This document shows, piece after piece, positions 15,328-24,906 of a stretch of DNA of 64,000 nucleotides. Location: NCBI GenBank assembly GCA_015296065.1, contig DVDU01000201.1, positions 1 to 64,000 on the forward strand, written 5' to 3'. The position numbers and the translations under genes are program-made. Position 1 is the first letter of the stretch. Each line of letters starts with the position of its first letter. The stretch is from Oscillatoriaceae cyanobacterium M33_DOE_052. GTDB lineage: Bacteria > Cyanobacteriota > Cyanobacteriia > Cyanobacteriales > Laspinemataceae. The notes under the pieces are model-generated. The model was not told the origin of the DNA and did no database searches. It saw only the letters and a program-made list of their open reading frames with translations.

Positions 15328-17517
15328 GTGACATTACCTTTTATTGCTGGTGTCGGGCAACTCCTAGCCCCGATCGGCTATTTTTTTAATAGTTTGGTAC
15401 AGGCCAGAAATGCTGATTTATCAGCGTCGGTTAACTTAGCGTTGGCCAGCAAGCAGAAAGACATCGCGGACTCGCAGCGCCAGACACAACGAGACATCGC
15501 ATACCAAAACTTGGAACAAGCCAAAGAAATAGCTGAGAAACAGCGAGAAACACAGCTAAAACTGGCTTACCTGAATATTGCCTGTCAAACTGAGCTAGAG
15601 GCAAGGCGAGAGGATTTCCAGATAGGACTTGAAAGAAGTCGCCAGCAGTTCCAGGAAAGGATGGAACACTTGAGGTTTGGGCAGCAAGTTTCGCTGGAGC
15701 AGGCTAGACAAGATTTTCAGTTGAAGCTGAACAGCTTGCAGTACCAACAGCAGCAAGAAATTCAATCTTTTATTCAGAGTGTCAACTGGGCAATCAATGA
15801 AAAAAATCTAAATTTTCAGCAGTGGCGAGCTGAGCAGGAGATGATGCTCCAGAAGGACCTAGCAGAGTACAATCGCCAGACCCAACTGGCTATAGCTAGT
15901 TACCAACGGGAAACCGCATTTCTCTTACCTGAAGTCCAAAGAATTTTTGACAATTGGCCGCTTACACTCGCTCCCGCTCAGATTCTTGACTCCCATTATG
16001 GTAATGGCCCGGTGCCATTGCGAGTGGTGATTTCTCCGCCAGAGGTAGATTTTGACAGGTTCGAGCGCGCTTCTAACCAGTATTTTCCTAAAATCGAGAA
16101 ACGGTTGGCTGAAGGATTGGGTCAATTTCTGAGTTCCAACTATCCGCTTAATAGTGCAACTAGACCCACAGAGCTATTAGATGGTGCTTGGGAAAGCAAG
16201 CGGTTTCGCGGAGGTGCGAGTATCAAGTCCCTGTTTGGGATGCTGAAATCAGAGCCGATGTTGATTCTAGAGTCAGATGTTGATGGGGATTATGTAAATT
16301 TCCGCATTGCCTACTGGAGTTTAGGAGCTGATACCTATTGCTATGAAAGGATTATATCACGACTGCCTTATCGAGACATTCTTTATGAATCAGCTAAAGC
16401 TCGTGCTTTAAAGTGGAAGACAGAAACCCAAGAAAAACTTTTAGCGCTTGGGCTTAGCTTAGAAGAGGTCAATCAGAGGTATGGGGGAGATAATGCTATC
16501 AATTTAGCCATCCTTGAGGAGGAAGAAAAGTTTAGACGGCATGGCGTGTCAATCGAACGTCACTACAAGGTAAATAGTGAAGATTGGGATTATCTATGTC
16601 AGGTTTTGGTGAGTTTCCATAGTTTGGTAGCGGGGTGGATTGCCGACGCTCATTATCTGCTACAATATGATGTGAATCCTTTATTGCCAGAGCTGTTATC
16701 CCAGTTAGTTAACGATGAATCGGCATTGCCTGTGGCTGAGTTGATTCAAGCGGTAGTATCAGGATATAAGACTGTGTTTAAAGCCCTAAAAGCTGACCAG
16801 GCTTATCGTGTACCTGAACTACATTTGGAGGTAGCTAAAGGCTTATCTCATTTACAGGATAAATCCTGGGCGAAGGAGCTGGTGACTGATTCCATCGCAT
16901 CTTTTTTGGAAAGTCGCGGCTTATACCGATTAGAAGCTGTTGGGGATTTGGAGGTGATGAAGTCGTTTTTAGCGGCAGGAGACGATGAATATTTAGAAAA
17001 GCTGAACAACTGTTTAGCCAGACTTAAGCCAGCACATACGGTAGCTGAAGCCGATACCCTAATCAATACCTGGCGACAGCTAAAAATTAGAGATACAACC
17101 TATCCAGGTTATCGGGTAAATAACCGGATTGTTGGTGATGCTCTCAAAGCTTATGTTTTCACTGTGCCTGATGAGCCTGCTCCATCTGTTGACCTACCGC
17201 CCACGACAGTACAACAACCTACGGAACCGCTGGGTTCAACCAAGGGGGAAATTCATCCACAGATTTTTTCTGGTCGAGCTACGGTTCAAGGAAGTGGATT
17301 ACGCTACCGGAATAGCCGGAACTGGGGAGACAAGGATGTGAGAACAGTGGTTAATAATCAACCTGTAGATTTTAATGCTTGGGCTGAAGGCGAAATGGTA
17401 GAATACAAAGACAAGAAAAGTAACGTTTGGTTTCGGGTTGCTAAGACAGAATTATGGCTGCCTAGTGTTTACATACATTTAGATGAATCCATTTCAATCG
17501 GCGCCCCGAACAGCTAA
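15328..17517 (+). CDS. unrecognised coiled-coil protein with C-terminal SH3-like domain
   Basis: A 729-residue protein I do not recognise. Residues about 10-27 are moderately hydrophobic (LLAPIGYFFNSLVQA). Residues 35-210 form a long, glutamine- and arginine-rich coiled coil (SQRQTQRDIAYQNLEQAKEI). A folded region of unknown type follows (about 210-620). After a proline-rich linker, residues about 645-715 (ATVQGSGLRYRN, WFRVAKTELWLPSVYIH) look like a bacterial SH3 domain. The GTG start has GGGAGG five bases upstream. It is divergent from the short STAND ATPase, which lacks its own sensor or effector, so this protein is a candidate partner or membrane-linked scaffold. That pairing is inferred only from position. 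Confidence 0.75.
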   Translation: MTLPFIAGVGQLLAPIGYFFNSLVQARNADLSASVNLALASKQKDIADSQRQTQRDIAYQNLEQAKEIAEKQRETQLKLAYLNIACQTELEARREDFQIGLERSRQQFQERMEHLRFGQQVSLEQARQDFQLKLNSLQYQQQQEIQSFIQSVNWAINEKNLNFQQWRAEQEMMLQKDLAEYNRQTQLAIASYQRETAFLLPEVQRIFDNWPLTLAPAQILDSHYGNGPVPLRVVISPPEVDFDRFERASNQYFPKIEKRLAEGLGQFLSSNYPLNSATRPTELLDGAWESKRFRGGASIKSLFGMLKSEPMLILESDVDGDYVNFRIAYWSLGADTYCYERIISRLPYRDILYESAKARALKWKTETQEKLLALGLSLEEVNQRYGGDNAINLAILEEEEKFRRHGVSIERHYKVNSEDWDYLCQVLVSFHSLVAGWIADAHYLLQYDVNPLLPELLSQLVNDESALPVAELIQAVVSGYKTVFKALKADQAYRVPELHLEVAKGLSHLQDKSWAKELVTDSIASFLESRGLYRLEAVGDLEVMKSFLAAGDDEYLEKLNNCLARLKPAHTVAEADTLINTWRQLKIRDTTYPGYRVNNRIVGDALKAYVFTVPDEPAPSVDLPPTTVQQPTEPLGSTKGEIHPQIFSGRATVQGSGLRYRNSRNWGDKDVRTVVNNQPVDFNAWAEGEMVEYKDKKSNVWFRVAKTELWLPSVYIHLDESISIGAPNS

Positions 17518-17997
17518 TTGAGAAGGTTTCTGCGCTTCTGTCCCTAGGGAATTGGGGCATGGTATGATTGACATTTCGGGTTTCAAATAAATCTTGAGAA
17601 ACCGGGTTTCTGCGATAATCTTTGCATCTGAACCGAGATTTGGTTAAGAAACCCGGTTTCTGGATACCGAGATTTGGTTAAGAAACCCGGTTTCTGAAGC
17701 AGCCGATAGTTGAGCCGATCGGCTTCGCCCCTAGATGACGCCGTGCCCCTTGTCTCCAGGGGTTGATCACGGGGAATTTCCGTTTTTGTCCTGGGACTTT
17801 CATAGAAGGTTTCTTGCCTCTGGTGGGGGGCACGGCATTATTGATATTTCGGGTTTCAGATAAATATTGATGACGCCGTGCCCCTACCAATATGATTGAA
17901 TTTATCATCTAATGGTTGACAAATTTAGCAATCTATACTATAATGAGAAGAGACAATAAATAAGTTTAAATACGTGGTTAAGCAGTGGAGGCAAAAG
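17518..17997. repeat. repeat-filled gap with ~66-bp elements and GCCGTGCCCC palindromes
   Basis: Arms GAAACCGGGTTTCT (17598-17611) and AGAAACCCGGTTTCT (17647-17661) form a 64-bp element, and a duplicated half with another right arm ends at about 17695. A second motif, TTGAxATTTCGGGTTTCA, occurs at about 17567 and 17839. TGACGCCGTGCCCC units appear inverted at about 17737 and 17869. No gene is visible until the antitoxin at 17998. Confidence 0.75.
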
Positions 17998-18270
17998 ATG
18001 AGTGACGTTAAAACGATTACTATGGAAATTTCTCCGGAAGAATGGGAGCGCCTGCAAGCTGAGGCAGACAGACTGGCGGTGCCCATTGATACCTTAGCCC
18101 AAAGGATGCTGAGTAACGGAATTGCGCAAATTCAGCCCCCCATTGACAAAGAAAAGGCGCTGAGGGCTTTAGACGGGTTACGTGAACTAGCCAAAAGCCT
18201 GCCCCCCACAGATGCGGTAGAATTGGTGCGCGCTGGTCGGGAAGAGTTGGAACAGCGGGGGATATTTTAG
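17998..18270 (+). CDS. antitoxin of a PIN-type toxin-antitoxin pair
   Basis: A 90-residue, mostly helical, acidic protein. The opening strand and helix, VKTITMEISPEEWERLQAEA, resemble a ribbon-helix-helix/CopG-like DNA-binding domain. It sits 3 bp before a PIN-domain gene, the normal antitoxin-first order. It should bind and inhibit the toxin and repress the operon. The ATG at 17998 is favoured by GGAGG 7 bases upstream; an ATG eight codons earlier lacks this. Antitoxin identity rests mainly on gene order. Confidence 0.75.
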   Translation: MSDVKTITMEISPEEWERLQAEADRLAVPIDTLAQRMLSNGIAQIQPPIDKEKALRALDGLRELAKSLPPTDAVELVRAGREELEQRGIF

Positions 18271-18273
18271 TCA

Positions 18274-18690
18274 ATGCCTGTAGTGGTTGATTCTAATATC
18301 CTAGTGGTTCTCGCTAACGGAGAGCCTCGCAGTGAGTCAGCACAGAGGTTGTTCCGAGATTGGACTGAGCAAGGAATAGGGATTCATGCTCCGGTGTTGG
18401 CTTACTACGAGATTGCTAACGCCTTGACCAGATTGGTTGCTGCTGGCTCCTACTCCCAGGACCGACTGCCAGACGCTTGGGCTTTGATTGCTGATTTGCC
18501 CATAACTTACCACGAGTTCTCTCAGGGGATTAGGGTTGTAGAAATTGGGTTATCTTTGGGGCGTCAGAGTGCTTATGATGCAGCTTATATCGCTCTGGCT
18601 CAAGAATTAGGAGCGGAATTATGGACTTTAGATGGTCCGCTTTATCGCAATGCAGTTGGGTTGGGTTTCCCGGTGCAATTGTTAAGCTGA
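18274..18690 (+). CDS. PIN domain toxin (VapC-like RNase)
   Basis: A 138-residue PIN-domain protein, predicted to be a metal-dependent RNase toxin. The acidic residues sit in the usual places: D in VVVDSNILVVL, E in YYEIANALTRL, D in SAYDAAYIALAQ and D in LWTLDGPLYR. Length is normal for VapC. It follows its antitoxin by 3 bp. The pair borders the defence-like region at 10-17.5 kb and could stabilise it, which is inference. Confidence 0.88.
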   Translation: MPVVVDSNILVVLANGEPRSESAQRLFRDWTEQGIGIHAPVLAYYEIANALTRLVAAGSYSQDRLPDAWALIADLPITYHEFSQGIRVVEIGLSLGRQSAYDAAYIALAQELGAELWTLDGPLYRNAVGLGFPVQLLS

Positions 18691-18764
18691 AGGTTAGTGG
18701 TGCTACTCACCCATATAGAGCGGTTTCTGGGTGAAGGACACGGCAATGCCGTGTCCCTACACCT

Positions 18765-18823
18765 AGGTTCGTAGTTGGGCTTTAGCCCAAAAATCATCTG
18801 GGCTGAAGCCCAACTACAAACCT
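18765..18823. repeat. GGGCTTTAGCCC palindromic repeat
   Basis: GTTCGTAGTTGGGCTTTAGC (18765-18784) faces GGGCTGAAGCCCAACTACAA (18800-18819), giving a strong inverted repeat between convergent genes. It could serve as a transcription-terminating stem, but it is a dispersed repeat of the 41.7 kb family. Confidence 0.8.
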
Positions 18824-18838
18824 GACAAAATTACTACG

Positions 18839-20005
18839 TCAAATATACTGGCGCATGAATTTATCGATGCGGTCCATGCCTTTCTCAATGGTTGCCATGT
18901 CGGTGGCGTAGGAAAGGCGGATGCAATCATCAGCACCGAAGGCTATTCCAGGAATGGCGGCTACTTGTTGGTTTTCTAGTAGCTGTTTGCAGAATTCTAG
19001 GGATTTCAGCCCGGTTTTGCTGATGTTGGGGAAGACGTAAAAGGCGCCGTCGGGTTTGGGACAGGTGAGTCCGGGGATGGTGGCGAGTCGATCGAGTATG
19101 AACCGCCGCCGATCGGCAAAGGCGAGCCGCATTTCCTCCACACAGTCTTGGGATGATTCCAAAGCCGCGATCGCCCCATATTGGGCAAACGTGCAAATAT
19201 TAGAAGTGCTGTGACTTTGCAAGGTACTAGCGGCTTTAATAATCTCCAACGGTCCGGCGAGATAACCCAAACGCCACCCCGTCATAGAATAAGCCTTGGC
19301 AAACCCATTGCTAATCAGCGTGCGGGCAAATATTTCCGGTCCAAAAGAACCGATACTCACATGCTCCGCCCCATCATAAAGCAGCTTTTCGTAGATTTCA
19401 TCGGATACCACCAGGATATCTTTCTCTACCACCACTTCGGCGATCGCTTTAACTTCCGCAGGCGAGTACACCATCCCCGTGGGGTTAGACGGAGAATTAA
19501 ACACCAGTAACCGCGTCTTAGAAGTGCAAGCCGATCGCAACTGGTCCGGGGTAATTTTATATCCAGTTTCCTCAGTGGTGGGGAGGATGACCGGGACCGC
19601 ATCCGCTAACCGCACCATCTCCGGATAGCTCAACCAGTAGGGAGCGGGGATAATCACCTCATCCCCAGGGTTGAGCAGGACCATCATCAAATTGTATAGG
19701 GAGTGCTTACCGCCATTCGTGACCATGACATGATCGGCGGCGTAGTTCAGACCATTATCGGTTTGGAGTTTTTTGGCGATCGCCGCCCGCAACTGGGGCT
19801 CCCCCGCCACCGGCCCATACTTAGTCTTCCCCGCATCCAGAGCTTTGGCGGCGGCGGCTTTAATATGCTCCGGGGTGTCAAAGTCCGGTTCCCCAGCGCT
19901 AAAACTGCAAACATCGATGCCCTCAGCTTTCATCGCTTTGGCTTTGGCGGCGATCGCCAATGTTAAGGAGGGCGTTACCTCACCGACTCTTGCTGCCAAT
20001 TTCAT
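18839..20005 (-). CDS. aspC: pyridoxal-phosphate aspartate aminotransferase
   Basis: A 388-residue class I aminotransferase (Ib subgroup), interconverting aspartate/2-oxoglutarate and oxaloacetate/glutamate; some family members also accept prephenate. Motifs: [12 protein letters not shown] at the N-terminus, [27 protein letters not shown], and [20 protein letters not shown] containing the PLP-binding lysine. I chose the ATG at 20003-20005 ([10 protein letters not shown]) because AAGGA lies 6 bases upstream and this matches usual family N-termini. Longer starts read through unlikely sequence. Confidence 0.92.
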   Translation of the reverse strand: MKLAARVGEVTPSLTLAIAAKAKAMKAEGIDVCSFSAGEPDFDTPEHIKAAAAKALDAGKTKYGPVAGEPQLRAAIAKKLQTDNGLNYAADHVMVTNGGKHSLYNLMMVLLNPGDEVIIPAPYWLSYPEMVRLADAVPVILPTTEETGYKITPDQLRSACTSKTRLLVFNSPSNPTGMVYSPAEVKAIAEVVVEKDILVVSDEIYEKLLYDGAEHVSIGSFGPEIFARTLISNGFAKAYSMTGWRLGYLAGPLEIIKAASTLQSHSTSNICTFAQYGAIAALESSQDCVEEMRLAFADRRRFILDRLATIPGLTCPKPDGAFYVFPNISKTGLKSLEFCKQLLENQQVAAIPGIAFGADDCIRLSYATDMATIEKGMDRIDKFMRQYI

Positions 20006-20202
20006 GGCTTTCCTTGTTGCTTGAAACATTCCTGGCTGATTTCGCATTACACTTGAGAGTACCTCAAACCCCAGGGGGGACAAGAGAGGCTAGAGCAGGG
20101 GAGATCCTCCAGGCATTACCAGTTTGACGATATGATATCAAAGCGTCGAGGGACGATTCGTTAACAATCTTTTTCAGATATTGAAAAAAAGATAATAAAA
20201 AC

Positions 20203-21126
20203 ATGAGAGTTGCCATCACAGGTGCCACGGGATTTGTCGGACCTCGCTTAGTAGCGCAGTTACAGGCTCGTGGAGACGAAATCTTGGTGTTGACGCGGAA
20301 TGTGGAGCGGACCCGCCGCGTCTTTCCCGCCGCCACCTTTCCCAAAGTGAACATCGCCGCCTACAAACCCACAGAATCCGGGGATTGGCAGGGGCTAATT
20401 GCCGGTTATGATGGGGTAGTCAACCTCGCTGGTGCCGCTATTGCGCAGGAACGCTGGACGGAAGCTCGGAAGCGGGAAATCATGGATAGCCGCAAACTGG
20501 GCACAGCCAAAATTGTCGAAGCCATCCTCGCCGCCAACCCCAAACCCAAGGTTTTGGTGAATTCTTCCGCGATCGGCTACTATGGCACCAGCGAAACCGC
20601 CGCCTTTGACGAAGCCAGCCCCCCAGGGGGTGATTTTCTCGCCGCCGTCTGTCGGGAGTGGGAGGCGCAAGCCCAAAAAGTCACCGGCCCCCGGTTGGCG
20701 ATCGTCCGTACAGGCATTGTCTTAGGCAAAGAAGGTGGAGCCTTAGCCAAAATGATTCCCGCCTTCCAACTATTTGCCGGAGGACCCATTGGCAGCGGGC
20801 GCCAGTGGTTCTCTTGGATTCATCGCGATGATTTGGTAGCCTTAATTATCCGCGCTTTGGATGATGCCCAATTTCAAGGTATCTTCAACGCTGTTGCCCC
20901 CAACCCCGTGCGCATGGGTGAGTTTTGTAAAACCCTCGGAGCCGTGATGAACCGACCATCGTGGATGCCAGTACCGGAATTTGTGCCCCAACTGCTATTA
21001 GGAGAAGGCGCCAAAGTCGTCACCGAAGGTCAGCAAGTCTTTCCTAAACGCACTTTAGCCCTAGGATTTGAATATCAATATCCCACCTTAAAACCCGCTT
21101 TGACACAAATATTCTCATCTCGTTAA
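20203..21126 (+). CDS. TIGR01777-type NAD-dependent epimerase/dehydratase family protein
   Basis: A 307-residue extended SDR of the TIGR01777 (YfcH-like) group. The Rossmann motif is ITGATGFVG at residues 4-12. NLAGAAIAQERWTEARKREI and NSSAIGYYGTSE contain the group's signature and the YxxxK-like region in altered form. IGSGRQWFSWIHRDDLV is highly characteristic. The substrate is unknown for the family. It is divergent from the aminotransferase with a 197-bp gap. Confidence 0.88.
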   Translation: MRVAITGATGFVGPRLVAQLQARGDEILVLTRNVERTRRVFPAATFPKVNIAAYKPTESGDWQGLIAGYDGVVNLAGAAIAQERWTEARKREIMDSRKLGTAKIVEAILAANPKPKVLVNSSAIGYYGTSETAAFDEASPPGGDFLAAVCREWEAQAQKVTGPRLAIVRTGIVLGKEGGALAKMIPAFQLFAGGPIGSGRQWFSWIHRDDLVALIIRALDDAQFQGIFNAVAPNPVRMGEFCKTLGAVMNRPSWMPVPEFVPQLLLGEGAKVVTEGQQVFPKRTLALGFEYQYPTLKPALTQIFSSR

Positions 21127-21133
21127 ATGTGCC

Positions 21134-21207
21134 TGTAGGGTGGGCATTGCCCCACAGCGTGGTATTTTGGGCTACAGCCTGGTATTTTGGGCAATGCCCA
21201 CCCTACA
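21134..21207. repeat. GTAGGGTGGGCA palindromic element
   Basis: Perfect 18-bp inverted arms TGTAGGGTGGGCATTGCC (21134-21151) and GGCAATGCCCACCCTACA (21190-21207) enclose two direct copies of TGGTATTTTGGGC. Related elements lie at 42935-43006 and 60908-60939. It sits between the epimerase and ureE. Confidence 0.85.
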
Positions 21208-21243
21208 GTAGTTACAGAAAATCAAAACTCAAGGCCATAGATA

Positions 21244-21693
21244 ATGTTGATATTAACCCAACGTTTACTCCCAGATGCTAGTGGCACACCGCCCCAATAC
21301 AATCTATCGTTAACAGCAGACGATCGTACCCGCAGCCGCCATCGGTTTGAAACCGAAGAAGGAGAAGAAGTGTATCTCAATTTACCCAGAGGCACAATTC
21401 TACAAGATGGGGATCGGCTCGCCTCAGAAACCGGGGAAATCGTCGTCCTCGTCACCGCCAAACCAGAACCCATTCTCACCGTCACCGCCCATACCCCATT
21501 AGATTTATTACGAGCGGCATATCATTTAGGCAATCGTCACGTTTCCTTAGAAATTACACCCAATTATTTACGTCTTAGTAACGATTCCGTGCTAAAAGCA
21601 ATGTTGCTCCAACTGGGGTTACAAGCAATAGAAGAAATCGCCCCCTTTTATCCCGAAACAGGCGCATATCATCACAGTCATAATCACGAGTAA
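21244..21693 (+). CDS. ureE: urease accessory protein UreE
   Basis: A 149-residue nickel metallochaperone that delivers Ni2+ to the UreDFG-apourease complex. The N-terminal peptide-binding domain (LTADDRTRSRHRFETEEGEE) and the C-terminal metal-binding domain (AYHLGNRHVSLEI) are both present. The protein ends in a histidine-rich tail, HHSHNHE. It is the first gene of the urea cluster and is followed by ureF after 115 bp. Confidence 0.94.
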   Translation: MLILTQRLLPDASGTPPQYNLSLTADDRTRSRHRFETEEGEEVYLNLPRGTILQDGDRLASETGEIVVLVTAKPEPILTVTAHTPLDLLRAAYHLGNRHVSLEITPNYLRLSNDSVLKAMLLQLGLQAIEEIAPFYPETGAYHHSHNHE

Positions 21694-21808
21694 AAGGCGA
21701 TGGCAAACATAACCAGTTTAATCTAAGCATTCAATCATCTAATTTTTGAAAAAACTTACACTTTTAAAATTTAAATTATAAATTCAAATTTTACCCGCAG
21801 CCAATCAA

Positions 21809-22492
21809 ATGCTCAACAACTTTTCTTTATTAGCCTTATTACAGTTGGCTAGTACCAGCTTACCCGTAGGCGCATATAGCTACTCTGAAGGGTTAGAATT
21901 TCTGGTAGAGCAAGGAGTGATTAACAATGCAGAAGATTTGAAAAAATGGATAGAATCATCATTGCAGGAGGGAGGAATTTATTTAGATGCAGCGGTGATG
22001 CTACGCTCCCTTAGAGCCGCAGCCTTGGGAGATACAGCCAGATTAAAATACTGGAATAATTGGGCATCAGCATCTAGAGAAACAGAAGAACTGCGGCAAC
22101 AAAGCTGGCAAATGGGTAATGCTTTGATGCGGTTATTCCTGGCTTTAATACCAGATTCAGAGGCAGTAATTGCTCATCATTGGCAGGAGCAGGAATGCAA
22201 TTTCTCGATTGCCTTTGGTATCGCCGCTGCTTATTGGCAAATCCCCACCGAATCCGCTATATTGGGATATTTACAAAGTTGGACATCTAATTGTATCGGA
22301 GCTGGGGTGAAACTGATTCCCTTGGGGCAAACGGCGGGGCAACAGTTATTATTAAATTTACAACCAATCCTGGTGGCGGCGGCGCAAGACATCCTCACCG
22401 TAGCGGATGAGGACTTGAGTAGTTGTACTTGGGGGCTATCCTTAGCCAGTATGCACCATGAAACGCAATATTCCCGTTTATTCAGGAGTTGA
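21809..22492 (+). CDS. ureF: urease accessory protein UreF
   Basis: A 227-residue helical protein that forms the UreD-UreF-UreG activation complex and gates UreG GTPase action on apourease. [21 protein letters not shown] is the family hallmark, and a conserved [20 protein letters not shown] ends the protein. The upstream gap is AT-rich with no obvious promoter assigned. ureG follows after 132 bp. Confidence 0.94.
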   Translation: MLNNFSLLALLQLASTSLPVGAYSYSEGLEFLVEQGVINNAEDLKKWIESSLQEGGIYLDAAVMLRSLRAAALGDTARLKYWNNWASASRETEELRQQSWQMGNALMRLFLALIPDSEAVIAHHWQEQECNFSIAFGIAAAYWQIPTESAILGYLQSWTSNCIGAGVKLIPLGQTAGQQLLLNLQPILVAAAQDILTVADEDLSSCTWGLSLASMHHETQYSRLFRS

Positions 22493-22539
22493 AATTGGCG
22501 TCAGATGAAGCCATCACCCCTACCCCCCAATGAATCGGC

Positions 22540-22572
22540 ATCCCCCCTACCACCCTTTGAAAGGGGGGAATA
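22540..22572. repeat. C-run/G-run palindrome
   Basis: CCCCCCTACCACCCTTTGAAAGG followed by more G forms the CCCTTTGAAAGGG-type palindrome found also at about 1437 and 4955. It lies between ureF and ureG. Confidence 0.7.
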
Positions 22573-22624
22573 AATTTCAACGGAATTGATATAATATCTA
22601 ACTACGGAGAAATAGAGAATAGCT

Positions 22625-23221
22625 ATGAGTGCTTTTCGGGTGGGAATTGCTGGCCCAGTGGGGTCGGGAAAAACGGCTTTAGTGGATGCTTTGTGTAAGG
22701 CAATGCGGGAGCAGTATCATTTGGCTGTAGTGACGAATGATATTTATACTCAGGAAGATGCACAATTTTTAGTCAGGTCTCAGGCTCTGGAGCGGGAACG
22801 GATTATCGGCGTAGAAACCGGCGGTTGTCCGCATACGGCGATTCGGGAAGATGCTTCCTTGAATTTAGGAGCGATCGCCCAACTGGAAAGGCAGTTTAGC
22901 CACCTGGATATCGTCTTTGTGGAAAGTGGCGGTGATAACCTAGCCGCCACCTTTAGTCCAGAATTAGTGGATTTAACCATTTATGTGATTGATGTGGCGG
23001 CTGGTGATAAAATCCCGCGCAAAGGGGGACCCGGTATTACCAAATCTGACTTGCTCGTGATTAATAAAATTGACTTGGCTCCTTTTGTGGGGGCAGATTT
23101 GGCGGTGATGGAGCGGGATGCTCGCAAAATGCGGGGCGATCGACCCTTTACCTTTACCAATTTAAAGACCAAAGCCGGACTAGAAACCGTCATCGAGTTT
23201 ATCCGTGTTCATCTGGTGTAG
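22625..23221 (+). CDS. ureG: urease accessory GTPase UreG
   Basis: A 198-residue SIMIBI-class GTPase that drives nickel insertion into urease. The P-loop is [12 protein letters not shown] (residues 9-20). [32 protein letters not shown] (metal-binding Cys-Pro-His) and [18 protein letters not shown] are all intact. NKIDLAP is the guanine-specificity motif. Normal length. It is the last accessory gene before the urea importer, which has its own promoter. Confidence 0.96.
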   Translation: MSAFRVGIAGPVGSGKTALVDALCKAMREQYHLAVVTNDIYTQEDAQFLVRSQALERERIIGVETGGCPHTAIREDASLNLGAIAQLERQFSHLDIVFVESGGDNLAATFSPELVDLTIYVIDVAAGDKIPRKGGPGITKSDLLVINKIDLAPFVGADLAVMERDARKMRGDRPFTFTNLKTKAGLETVIEFIRVHLV

Positions 23222-23408
23222 AATCAAGTCTTACCCCCATCTGCTATTGTGTATTACTCACACTGGGGCAGCTTTGTGCTGACTTGATCAACCCTCATTG
23301 ACTTATGCCGCCATGAACGGCAAGAGAACGTTAAAAATCGTAACATTAGCCAGAGTTGGCTGAGGGAAAATATTACAGGTTTTACCGCGACGGTTAAGAA
23401 CAAGTTAT

Positions 23409-23451
23409 GTATCAAAAAATACAACTTTTTTTGATAGCATCGCTTTAATAT
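23409..23451 (+). promoter_or_regulatory. NtcA-activated promoter of urtA
   Basis: GTATCAAAAAATAC (23409-23422) is a perfect GTA-N8-TAC NtcA site. After 23 bp comes TAATAT (23446-23451), which fits the TAN3T -10 box. This is the canonical spacing for NtcA-activated cyanobacterial promoters. Transcription would start near 23458, about 37 bp before the urtA ATG. It predicts induction of urea uptake under nitrogen limitation. Confidence 0.85.
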
Positions 23452-23494
23452 CAAAACCCTTAGCACCGAGCGAATTTCGGGAGGAGTCCAGAGC

Positions 23495-24808
23495 ATGGCA
23501 CATGGATTGGGACGACGTAAATTTTTACTATACAGTTCAGCAGCCCTGGGAAGCACTTTTCTGATTAAAGGTTGTGCAACGCCAACGCAAAATAGCACGG
23601 AAACCGGTTCTGGGACACAAGGAGAGCAAACTGCAGCCGGTGGCGGCGATACCATTAAGGTGGGTATCCTGCATTCCCTGAGCGGGACGATGGCAATTAG
23701 TGAAAAAAGTGTAGTGGATGCAGAACAGCTAGCGATCGAGGAGATTAACAACGCTGGCGGGGTTCTGGGCAAAAAAATCCAGGCGATCGTCGAAGATGGA
23801 GCATCCGACTGGCCCACATTCGCCGAAAAAGCCAAAAAACTCATTGATAGCGATAAAGTCGTCACCGTTTTTGGTTGCTGGACATCAGCCTCCCGCAAAG
23901 CCGTATTACCAGTATTTGAATCAAAAAACCATATGCTGTGGTATCCTGTGCAGTATGAAGGCCAGGAATGCTCTAAAAACATTTTCTACACCGGAGCAGC
24001 CCCCAATCAGCAGATAGAACCAGCAGTGGATTGGCTGTTAGAAAATAAAGGCAAACAATTTTTCCTCGTAGGTTCCGACTACGTATTTCCCCGCACAGCC
24101 AACACCATCATTAAAGCCCAGCTCGAAGCCAAAGGCGGCGAAACATTAGGAGAAGATTACATCCCCCTCGGCGGCACAGAAGTCACCCCGATTATTACCA
24201 AAATTAAAGCCGCTTTGCCCGAGGGGGGAGTAATTTTCAACACCCTGAATGGCGACAGCAACGTAGCATTTTTCAAACAAATGCAGGGAGCCGGGTTAAC
24301 ACCGGATAAATATCCCACCATGTCCGTGAGTATCGCCGAAGAGGAAGTTAGAGCGATCGGGCCAGAATATCTCAAAGGACATTATGCCGCCTGGAACTAC
24401 TTCCAATCCGTAGATACCCCAGAAAACAAAAAATTTGTCGAGGCATTCAAAACCAAGTATGGCCAAGACCGCGTAACCAACGACCCAATGGAAGCCGCTT
24501 ACATCATGGTTTACCTGTGGAAACAGGCAGTAGAGAAAGCAGCCAAAGCCGACGACCTCGAAGCCGTGAGAAAAGCCGCATTAGGGCAAACATTTCAAGC
24601 CCCAGAAGGCATGGTCACGATGAATAACAACCATCATATCGCCAAAACCGTGCGGATTGGAGAAATCGGCACCGATGGGATGTTTAAAATCGTTTACGCC
24701 ACCCCCAAACCCGTGGATCCCATTCCCTGGAATCAATATGTAGCGGAAACTAAGGGCTACGCCTGCGACTGGTCCGACGCGGCTAAAGGCGGTAAATACA
24801 AGATGTAA
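23495..24808 (+). CDS. urtA: urea ABC transporter substrate-binding protein UrtA
   Basis: A 437-residue periplasmic binding protein of the branched-chain amino-acid/urea class. The N-terminus has a twin-arginine motif [14 protein letters not shown] and a lipobox LIKGC, so it is probably exported folded through Tat and lipid-anchored. Family segments include [33 protein letters not shown] and [20 protein letters not shown]. It captures urea at high affinity for UrtBC. GGAGG lies upstream of the ATG, and the NtcA promoter is 44 bp away. Confidence 0.95.
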   Translation: MAHGLGRRKFLLYSSAALGSTFLIKGCATPTQNSTETGSGTQGEQTAAGGGDTIKVGILHSLSGTMAISEKSVVDAEQLAIEEINNAGGVLGKKIQAIVEDGASDWPTFAEKAKKLIDSDKVVTVFGCWTSASRKAVLPVFESKNHMLWYPVQYEGQECSKNIFYTGAAPNQQIEPAVDWLLENKGKQFFLVGSDYVFPRTANTIIKAQLEAKGGETLGEDYIPLGGTEVTPIITKIKAALPEGGVIFNTLNGDSNVAFFKQMQGAGLTPDKYPTMSVSIAEEEVRAIGPEYLKGHYAAWNYFQSVDTPENKKFVEAFKTKYGQDRVTNDPMEAAYIMVYLWKQAVEKAAKADDLEAVRKAALGQTFQAPEGMVTMNNNHHIAKTVRIGEIGTDGMFKIVYATPKPVDPIPWNQYVAETKGYACDWSDAAKGGKYKM

Positions 24809-24906
24809 CTTACTGAGGCAATTTCAGAGTTGAGAATTGAAAAAATTCTCAGCTCTTTAGCCGCTGCCCATAAAAAATCAAATATATAGTAGTAGCCCCA
24901 AATCAA

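Noticed and set aside
23218-23234. Second NtcA site GTA...TAC just after ureG
   Set aside because: The spacing between GTA and TAC is 11, not 8, and no -10 box follows at the right distance.
23254-23982. 242-codon minus-strand frame opposite urtA
   Set aside because: It is antisense to the urtA 5' half, covers the NtcA promoter, and has no family features.
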